Assembly: GCF_034930985.1 (NCBI RefSeq)
Contig: NZ_JAYGIM010000001.1
Coordinates: 558,001 to 622,000, forward strand
Length of the DNA: 64,000 nucleotides
Direction: 5' to 3'
DNA from: Arcicella lustrica
GTDB lineage: Bacteria > Bacteroidota > Bacteroidia > Cytophagales > Spirosomataceae
A program made the translations under genes and the position numbers. Positions 58,619 to 64,000 of the stretch are shown here, in pieces; the first letter of the stretch is position 1; every line of letters begins with the position of its first letter. The notes under the pieces are model-generated. The model searched no databases. It was not told the origin of the DNA and saw only the letters and a list, made by a program, of their open reading frames with translations.

Positions 58619-59800
58619 TTAAATAGATAAAAGTTTTTCCAAATGATGATACTCTATGCCAAAGTACTCTTTTGTGGCTTTTAGCTTTGCCAAAATTTCT
58701 TCTTTTTTAGATACCGCATTCGGATTTTTAATTCCTACGACTAATACATTTTTAGGCGTATGAGCATCTGAAATAAATTGAAACACTTTAGTTTTATAGC
58801 CGAAGTATTCCAAAATCATCGCTCTGATGCCATCCGTTACCATTTCTGCTTGTCGCTCTAAAAAGATGCCGTACTTCGTCAAGAAATCTAATTCATTAGA
58901 CGCTTTATGTTTTTCAATTTCTCTTCTGATTTGTTTATGACAGCAAGGTGCAACCACAATCAAATCGGCATTGGCGGTGATTCCTTTATAAATGGCATCG
59001 TCTGTGGCGGTATCGCAAGCGTGCAAAGCAATTAAAATATTAGTACCTGTACTGTCATAATCTTCAATAGTTCCTTCTACAAAATTGAGTGTTGAAAAAC
59101 CTGTATTTTGAGCAATGTTATTACAAAGTGCCACCATGTCTGGGCGGAATTCAACGCCTGTTACTGTTGCTTCAAGTTTCAACACATTGGTTAAATAATC
59201 GTACAGAGCAAAAGTTAAATAGCCTTTTCCAGAACCCATATCGGCTACTTTTAATTGATTTTGCGTAGGAATATCTTTGATTAAAGTACTCAAGATTTCC
59301 ACATAATGATTTATCTGACGATACTTGTCTTGTGCATTTTTATAGACATTTCCTGTTTCGTCAGTAATCTTTAATTCATGTAAATAAGGTTTTTCTTGTG
59401 GCTTTATCAAGCGATGTTTCGCTTTGTCATGTTCCAAAGAAATAGCTTTCGGATTACTTGAATCAGTTTTACGCAAAACGGTTTTCTGATTTAATTTTTC
59501 GATGATTAAATCAAATTTGCTTGTGAAAAGCGTAGCAATATTAAAGCCTTCTTGCAAGGCTTTTTCAACATCTTTGATGCCTTCTGATACCGTAAAATTC
59601 TTTACAATATCACGAGTTTTGTAGCGATAAGTAAAGCTAAGTTTTTCTTCTTTTTTGATTAAAACTCTTTTGATATAAATATTCTTGAGTTGCTCTTCTG
59701 TGCCTTTATAATTGCCCAAAGAGATTTTTACGAAGGAATTATCTTGCAGACTTTCAGAGAAAGTATTGATAAAAGTCGCTAAGTGTTCTGATTGATTCAT
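58619..59800 (-). CDS. METTL25/RRNAD1-like SAM-dependent methyltransferase
   Basis: 393 residues. An N-terminal beta-rich part (to about 140) precedes a Rossmann methyltransferase: VADMGSGKGYLTFALYDYL at about 187-205 (motif I), GVEFRPDMVALC, ILIALHACDTATDDAI and IVVAPCCHKQIRREI. The HAC(D)T and PCCHK pair is the signature of Methyltransf_32 (METTL25/RRNAD1). The substrate in bacteria is not known. It starts 12 nt after the stop of the DUF6155 gene. Confidence 0.88.
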   Translation of the reverse strand: MNQSEHLATFINTFSESLQDNSFVKISLGNYKGTEEQLKNIYIKRVLIKKEEKLSFTYRYKTRDIVKNFTVSEGIKDVEKALQEGFNIATLFTSKFDLIIEKLNQKTVLRKTDSSNPKAISLEHDKAKHRLIKPQEKPYLHELKITDETGNVYKNAQDKYRQINHYVEILSTLIKDIPTQNQLKVADMGSGKGYLTFALYDYLTNVLKLEATVTGVEFRPDMVALCNNIAQNTGFSTLNFVEGTIEDYDSTGTNILIALHACDTATDDAIYKGITANADLIVVAPCCHKQIRREIEKHKASNELDFLTKYGIFLERQAEMVTDGIRAMILEYFGYKTKVFQFISDAHTPKNVLVVGIKNPNAVSKKEEILAKLKATKEYFGIEYHHLEKLLSI

Positions 59801-59812
59801 AATATTTTTTAT

Positions 59813-60373
59813 TTACTCAGCGATTTCAAATTTTTGAGGAATTTGCAATTCTTTAGCGTAATAAGCCGTAGCGTATTTGTGCAAATATTCCAATAAAGTA
59901 TTCATATCTGCATGAAAATCAAATTGAATATCTGGGTGCATTTTCACTACTTTTTTTAACAGAAAATCTGTTCTTTTTACGACATAAAGTGCTAAAGTAT
60001 CCGATTTTGAAGAGTATTTTTCAATCCATTTTAACTGCTTTTCAAAACACTCTTTCAGCAATTTCAAGGTCAATTCTACTTCTCCATATTTGTCTTTGGT
60101 TACTTTTACATGGCGAGTAATTTCTGCATTGGTATAACGCATATCCATCATCAAATAACCCGAAGAGTAATTGGTGGTATCATATAATTTATCAATCAAT
60201 ACTTTAATGTCATCCCTTCTCGACTCCATCGTTAAGCTTTCTTCTACCAAAGTAAAAGTCAATTGTTGAATCAAAATATCATCTTTGCCGATGAGTCTTA
60301 GCAATAATTTATCTTTCTCTTTCTGAGGCATCGCCACAATTGCCTGCTGTAATTCTTTTTCTATTTTTGCCAT
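59813..60373 (-). CDS. DUF6155-like helical protein
   Basis: 186 residues, mainly helical. It begins MAKIEKELQQAIVAMPQKEK and continues KLLLRLIGKDDILIQQLTFTL, a pattern seen in DUF6155 proteins of Bacteroidota. No catalytic motif is visible. Probably cytoplasmic. It is first in an operon with the methyltransferase and has a good divergent promoter box upstream. Confidence 0.65.
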   Translation of the reverse strand: MAKIEKELQQAIVAMPQKEKDKLLLRLIGKDDILIQQLTFTLVEESLTMESRRDDIKVLIDKLYDTTNYSSGYLMMDMRYTNAEITRHVKVTKDKYGEVELTLKLLKECFEKQLKWIEKYSSKSDTLALYVVKRTDFLLKKVVKMHPDIQFDFHADMNTLLEYLHKYATAYYAKELQIPQKFEIAE

Positions 60374-60407
60374 ATTGAATGCAAAACTGGATGCTAATGA
60401 TTTATCT

Positions 60408-60426
60408 TATCTTTGTAACAAAGTTA
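60408..60426. promoter_or_regulatory. Back-to-back Bacteroidota -7 boxes
   Basis: TATCTTTG (60408-60415, plus strand) and TAACTTTG (60426-60419, minus strand) both fit TAnnTTTG exactly and are separated by three bases. They face the desaturase-like gene on the right and the DUF6155 gene on the left. The -33 elements are not clear. Confidence 0.5.
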
Positions 60427-60484
60427 CGGATAAATGAGTTTTTAAAGTATTATTCCTGAATTACTTGTGCCGACACTCAATCTT

Positions 60485-61183
60485 ATGAAATATAAAGGAC
60501 TCTTTTTTGCCATCAGTATTATTTCACTTTGGGGCATTTCGCTTGCCTATTTGTTGAATTATCCGATAGATTTTTATAATCCTTTGGTATATGTTTTCGT
60601 GTTGCTTCAAATGCAACTTTATACTGGCGTTTTTATTACGGCACACGATGCTATTCATGGCGTTGTTGCTCCGCACAATAAAAAACTCAACTATGCCATT
60701 GGTTTTTTGTGTGCTACGCTTTTTGCTTATAATAATTATGAGAAATTATCGAAGAAACATCACTTACATCATAAAAACGTAGTGACTGACGAAGACCCAG
60801 ATTATTATGATGGAAACTTTTTTAGATGGTATTTAAAATTTGCGTTAGAGTACGTTACTTTCTGGCAGATTTTGTTGATGGCAATTACTTATAATCTATT
60901 GAAATTAGTTTTTCCGATGGAAAACCTGATTGTTTTTTGGGAAGTGCCAGCGATTTTGAGTACGCTACAACTTTTTTACTTTGGTACTTATCTTCCGCAC
61001 CGTGGCGAACATGAGGCGAATGATATTTATAAATCTCGAAGTCAGAAACTCAATCATTTTATGGCTTTTATTTCATGTTACTTCTTTGGCTATCATCACG
61101 AACACCACGCTTATCCATACTTGCCTTGGTGGAAATTGGCGGAGGCTAAGGAGAAAGAAGAATTGAAGAGTTTGCAAAATTGA
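60485..61183 (+). CDS. crtW: CrtW-like beta-carotene ketolase / membrane desaturase family
   Basis: 232 residues from the ATG at 60485; a GTG 18 nt upstream is possible. Membrane helices alternate with the three His boxes of di-iron membrane oxygenases: ITAHDAIHG, KKHHLHHKN and FGYHHEHHAYP. FGTYLPHRGEHE and YPYLPWWKL are the pattern of bacterial CrtW ketolases, which add 4-keto groups to beta-carotene. A fatty-acid desaturase of the same superfamily is the alternative. No other crt gene is present nearby. Confidence 0.7.
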   Translation: MKYKGLFFAISIISLWGISLAYLLNYPIDFYNPLVYVFVLLQMQLYTGVFITAHDAIHGVVAPHNKKLNYAIGFLCATLFAYNNYEKLSKKHHLHHKNVVTDEDPDYYDGNFFRWYLKFALEYVTFWQILLMAITYNLLKLVFPMENLIVFWEVPAILSTLQLFYFGTYLPHRGEHEANDIYKSRSQKLNHFMAFISCYFFGYHHEHHAYPYLPWWKLAEAKEKEELKSLQN

Positions 61184-61243
61184 TGAAGCTCACATAAAGT
61201 GCATTATGTGTGAGAAAATGATAGTTAAAGGTCACAGGTGAAA

Positions 61244-61296
61244 TTTCCTTTTTACTCATGGCATGACTTCAAGTCATGCCATGAGTAAAAAGGAAA
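61244..61296. repeat. Near-perfect 53-bp palindrome
   Basis: Arms 61244-61269 and 61271-61296 are exact complements over 26 bp around one central C; the core reads GGCATGACTTCAAGTCATGCC. It lies 60 bp after the desaturase-like stop and may double as terminator. It looks like a mobile palindromic repeat. Confidence 0.8.
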
Positions 61297-61339
61297 CAGC
61301 TTAAGGATGTTGTCGTTGAAAGCTATAAAGCCTCCATTT

Positions 61340-61439
61340 AAATCCCGAAGGGATGTCAGGATTATAATAAAGCATTGAAATATCGTTTACAGAACCCTGA
61401 AAGGGTGAAACATTTAATCGTATCATCCCTTCGGGATTT
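61340..61439. repeat. Inverted repeat with AAATCCCGAAGGGATG arms
   Basis: AAATCCCGAAGGGATG at 61340-61355 and its complement CATCCCTTCGGGATTT at 61424-61439 bracket about 70 bp that include AACCCTGAAAGGGT. Each arm is itself partly palindromic. This form recurs in genomes of the phylum and fits a MITE-like or REP-like repeat. Confidence 0.65.
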
Positions 61440-61530
61440 ATATATTTATATCAATTGCACAAAAAAACGGCATCAAGAAAACATATTCCTGATGCCATTT
61501 TTTGATTAACCACACTGAGCCAATTCTGTT

Positions 61531-61702
61531 AAAAACCGCAATTTCCCGCAAAAAAGAAGGAGTATTCCTTCTCTGAGATAGAATTTTGGTACTTGAAATA
61601 GCAAAGTTTCTACCTAAAACCGCAATTGTCCGTAAAAAAGAAGGAGTTTTTCTTGTTAAAACCGCAATATTCCGCAAAAAAGATAGAATTTTGCTACTTG
61701 AA
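61531..61702. repeat. Direct repeats of AAAACCGCAAT...CCGCAAAAAAG
   Basis: Three copies of a 25-bp unit begin near 61532, 61616 and 61658. A second word, AGATAGAATTTTG followed by TACTTGAA, occurs at about 61576 and 61681. No gene is supported in the 665-bp gap, which lies between convergent genes. Confidence 0.6.
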
Positions 61703-61707
61703 GAAGC

Positions 61708-61776
61708 AATTTTCCATATAAAAGATACAAATTTTCCTCTTTTATATGGAAAATTGGGGTAAAAAGAGGAAAATTT
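61708..61776. repeat. Two overlapping perfect inverted repeats
   Basis: Stem A pairs 61708-61725 with 61738-61755 (18 bp). Stem B pairs 61729-61743 with 61762-61776 (15 bp). They share 61738-61743, so only one can form at a time. Confidence 0.7.
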
Positions 61777-61793
61777 TATCCTTTTTGTTAGAA

Positions 61794-61829
61794 TTTAGCT
61801 TTGACAAATTCAAATTTGTCAAAGCTAAA
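61794..61829 (-). terminator. 17-bp perfect hairpin after M28 peptidase gene
   Basis: Arms 61794-61810 and 61813-61829 are exact complements around a two-base centre (core TTTGACAAATTCAAATTTGT). It lies 19 nt downstream of the peptidase stop on the minus strand. Confidence 0.65.
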
Positions 61830-61847
61830 AGTTAAAAACTAAGCGAC

Positions 61848-63224
61848 TTAATTAGTCAAATTATCTAACAAGTAAATTAAGCTTGCCATTGATGCCGCAC
61901 CCATTTCTAATTCACGTTGGTTTACGGTATCAAAAGTGTCATTTGAGGCATGGTGATATTCGAAATAACGTTGAGCATCTGGTTTAAAACCGATCAATAC
62001 TGAGCCTTGTGGTGCCAAAGGGCCAATATCAACACCGCCACCGCCACGTTCAATTTCATGTAAACCATAAGGTGCTAACAGTGTACGATACGATTGAACT
62101 TTCGCTAATAATTCAGCCGATGCACCTTGCATACCAAAGCCACGAGGAGTAAAGCCACCATTGTCAGACTCTAATGCGAAAATATGTTTCTCATTATTTT
62201 GCTTGGCTAATTCTGCATATTTCACACCGCCACGGTTTCCGTTTTCTTCATTCATAAACAATACTATTCTGATAGTATGCTTCGGTTTGATACCTAAATT
62301 TTTGAATAAACGAGCCACTTCCATCGACTGTACAATACCTGTTCCGTCATCATGCGCACCTTGCGCTAAATCCCATGAATCTAAGTGTCCGCCCACTACA
62401 ATAATCTCTTCTGGATGTTCAGAACCTTTAATCTCCGCCACCACATTATGCGAAGGAGCATCAGGTAAAGTTTCGCAAGACTGTTTGAAATAGAATTTTG
62501 TATTCGGATTTTCCTTCAAAGTTTTGCTCAATAAAGTAGCTGCATTGGTACTCAAAGCTGCCGCAGGAATCAATGGCACACCCGTTGCATAGACCATAGA
62601 ACCTGTATGCGGAAAATCGTTTTCAGTACTACTCAACGAACGAATGATAACGCCTATAGCACCTAATTTTGCTGCTTCATTTGCACCACTACGACGTTGG
62701 TCGCCAGCTTGTCCATACGCTTCAAAAGTATTAATCTTGGTAGGATCCATCGGGCGATTGAAGAAAATGATTTTGCCTTCGCATTTTTCTTTGCCCAAAG
62801 CTCTTAGTTCTTGAAAGGTTTTTACTTCAATTACTTCTGCCGTAATCCCTTTTTTAGGCGTAGCCACCGACCCCCCCAAAGCTACTAAAGGTACTTTGAT
62901 TTTCTGTTTGCCATCTAAAATATAGCCTTCTTCTTTAGCACCACGCACCCAATGTGGCACCATGACATCTTGTAAAAAAACACGGTCGTAGCCACCGCTT
63001 TCTAAAAGTGTTTTTCCCCACTGTACTGCTTTTTTAGCACCTTCCGAGCCACTTAATCTTGGTCCAACATTGGTGGTTAAATCACGAAGCCATTCATAAG
63101 ATTTGCCATTTGAGAGAGATTCATTGAAGAATTTACGAATCACGGTTGAATCATTATCTTGAGCAAAAGAGGATAATGATAACGATAAAATTAAACTTGT
63201 GATGAAGGTAGTTTGTTTTTTCAT
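61848..63224 (-). CDS. M28-family zinc aminopeptidase/carboxypeptidase with PA domain
   Basis: 458 residues. A signal peptide (MKKQTTFITSLILSLSLSSFAQ) precedes a PA-type insert (about 130-240). The M28 catalytic domain carries GGHLDSWD (His and Asp), HDDGTG (bridging Asp), NEENGNRGG (catalytic and metal Glu), LESDNGG (Asp) and YHHASND (His). All five metal ligands for the two zinc ions look present. The layout is close to carboxypeptidase Q-like proteins. It is exported and probably digests peptides in the periplasm or outside. Confidence 0.92.
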   Translation of the reverse strand: MKKQTTFITSLILSLSLSSFAQDNDSTVIRKFFNESLSNGKSYEWLRDLTTNVGPRLSGSEGAKKAVQWGKTLLESGGYDRVFLQDVMVPHWVRGAKEEGYILDGKQKIKVPLVALGGSVATPKKGITAEVIEVKTFQELRALGKEKCEGKIIFFNRPMDPTKINTFEAYGQAGDQRRSGANEAAKLGAIGVIIRSLSSTENDFPHTGSMVYATGVPLIPAAALSTNAATLLSKTLKENPNTKFYFKQSCETLPDAPSHNVVAEIKGSEHPEEIIVVGGHLDSWDLAQGAHDDGTGIVQSMEVARLFKNLGIKPKHTIRIVLFMNEENGNRGGVKYAELAKQNNEKHIFALESDNGGFTPRGFGMQGASAELLAKVQSYRTLLAPYGLHEIERGGGGVDIGPLAPQGSVLIGFKPDAQRYFEYHHASNDTFDTVNQRELEMGAASMASLIYLLDNLTN

Positions 63225-63361
63225 TTTTTATTGGTTGATGATTCCTTTTTAGTTTATGAGCTTATGAGTCAATGAGTTTATTTAAAAAGATGAAAATATG
63301 ATTAACAAGATTAAAAATCTTATGAGAATTAATGAACCCACAAACATAAAAAGCGATTCCC

Positions 63362-63393
63362 ACTCATAAACTCATAAACTCATAAACTCATAA
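63362..63393. repeat. Four tandem copies of ACTCATAA
   Basis: An 8-bp unit repeats four times next to the stop of the deacetylase gene. The complementary word TTTATGAG recurs at 63253-63285 (AGTTTATGAGCTTATGAG), so the two blocks could pair. Confidence 0.7.
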
Positions 63394-63394
63394 A

Positions 63395-64000
63395 CTACAA
63401 AGAATTCATTGTGAAGTATTGAAGTTTCAATTTAGCACTTTCTGCCAAGATTTGCTCTAAAAAATGTATATCAAAGCCATATTCTTCTGGTTTATGAGTG
63501 ATTTTACGCAGAGGCTTATGACCAAAAAGCATCATAACGGCTTGTTCTTTTTGTGCTTTGGCCAACCCTTTTTTAATATCTTCGATAGTCAGATTAGCAC
63601 TTACATCAATGATTAAGGCATTTACTTTTCGGGTATCATCGTGATGATGATATATTTCATCCATGTTTTCTACTTCTCGGCGATAGGTAAAACCGAAAAT
63701 GTTTCTTTCTTTCATCGAAACATCACGTAACAAGCTAAAATGTTTTAACAATTCACGGTCGATATACCAAATCTGTGAGCCACCCGGATGTGCAAAAGTA
63801 GTAGGAGAGAAACCTTGTCGCTTCATAGTTTTCAGGGCTTGGAATACTTCTTTTTGCATATATTCTTCCAGAGAGTTTTCCCAAACATATCTTATCGAAG
63901 CCACGTGCATAGCACCATGACAGCCGATTTCATGTCCATCGGCTTGTAATTGATGCAACATTTCAATTTCTTCGGTCGATAAACTATCAGGTTGCGTAAT
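63395..64000 (-). CDS. Polysaccharide deacetylase family protein (N-terminus cut by window edge)
   Basis: The frame stays open to base 64000, so the start lies beyond the right edge; about 200 residues are visible. Near the edge the sequence reads LQADGHEIGCHGAMH, the NodB motif with the metal-binding His residues, and FAHPGGSQIWYID contains the usual RxPxG-like motif with a substitution. The HNH-like C-terminal ALIIDVSANLTIEDIKKGL and AVMMLFGHKPL are unusual in detail. It probably removes acetyl groups from a cell-surface polysaccharide; the substrate cannot be told. Confidence 0.8.
   Translation of the reverse strand: MTQPDSLSTEEIEMLHQLQADGHEIGCHGAMHVASIRYVWENSLEEYMQKEVFQALKTMKRQGFSPTTFAHPGGSQIWYIDRELLKHFSLLRDVSMKERNIFGFTYRREVENMDEIYHHHDDTRKVNALIIDVSANLTIEDIKKGLAKAQKEQAVMMLFGHKPLRKITHKPEEYGFDIHFLEQILAESAKLKLQYFTMNSL

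Noticed and set aside
63362..63393. CRISPR-like array at the tandem ACTCATAA repeat
   Set aside because: Units are 8 bp without spacers and there are no cas genes; the same holds for the 7-bp repeat at 40584-40611.

Overview
The window looks like a chromosome segment of a Bacteroidota bacterium, probably of the order Cytophagales (inference). The DNA is AT-rich and Shine-Dalgarno signals are weak. Several start regions carry the Bacteroidota -7 box TAnnTTTG. The gene set fits this group: Bacteroidota-type porin, DUF2851, DUF3108, paired parvulin PPIases, menaquinone MenC, lipid A LpxK, oxygen-dependent HemF, MiaE and a CrtW-like carotenoid ketolase.

Bases 1 to about 29,500 are an integrated mobile element, entered from outside the left edge. 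It appears to end on the right at a tyrosine integrase (28048-29283) next to tRNA-Ser(UGA) (29593-29677). The core (1-13711, all plus strand) is phage- or plasmid-like. It holds a beta-helix surface protein, a membrane-anchored protein of unknown function, a lipoprotein with a C-terminal membrane segment (unimolecular-spanin architecture), a DUF5675 protein with an added membrane anchor, a transglutaminase-like cysteine protein and an LPD29-like protein. These are followed by an N6 methylase overlapping a Strawberry-notch-type helicase (a split version of the phage P1 DarB layout), a phage-type adenine methylase and three small unknown genes.

Between the core and the integrase lies cargo that reads as a defence island in two opposed operons. 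The plus-strand operon (14261-21022) encodes a DNA methyltransferase, a UvrD-type helicase fused to a PD-(D/E)XK nuclease, a tail-anchored protein of unknown function, an HNH endonuclease and a DUF4238 protein. The minus-strand operon (26761-21184) encodes a nucleoside-phosphorylase-like protein of the ATP-nucleosidase effector type, an 11-nt-overlapping 1330-residue STAND-type NTPase, and a small protein with a YozE SAM-like domain. This three-gene set is the best candidate for an undescribed anti-phage system here. Two lipoprotein genes next to the integrase share a duplicated leader of about 110 bp that includes the 3' end of the integrase gene.

Bases 29,700-64,000 are ordinary core genome: PBP1A-type peptidoglycan synthase, hemF, an XRE regulator, menC, lpxK, a porin, miaE, an AddB-like nuclease, DUF3108 and aminopeptidase genes, ridA, gltX, gatC, a MoxR ATPase, two periplasmic PPIases (one with an OmpA-like domain), lipoproteins, DinB, DUF2851, upp, pentapeptide, DUF1003, a METTL25-like methyltransferase, a crtW-like gene, an M28 peptidase and a polysaccharide deacetylase cut by the right edge. 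Intergenic gaps here carry several families of palindromic and short tandem repeats, most densely at 40.3-40.6, 43.7-43.9 and 61.2-61.8 kb.
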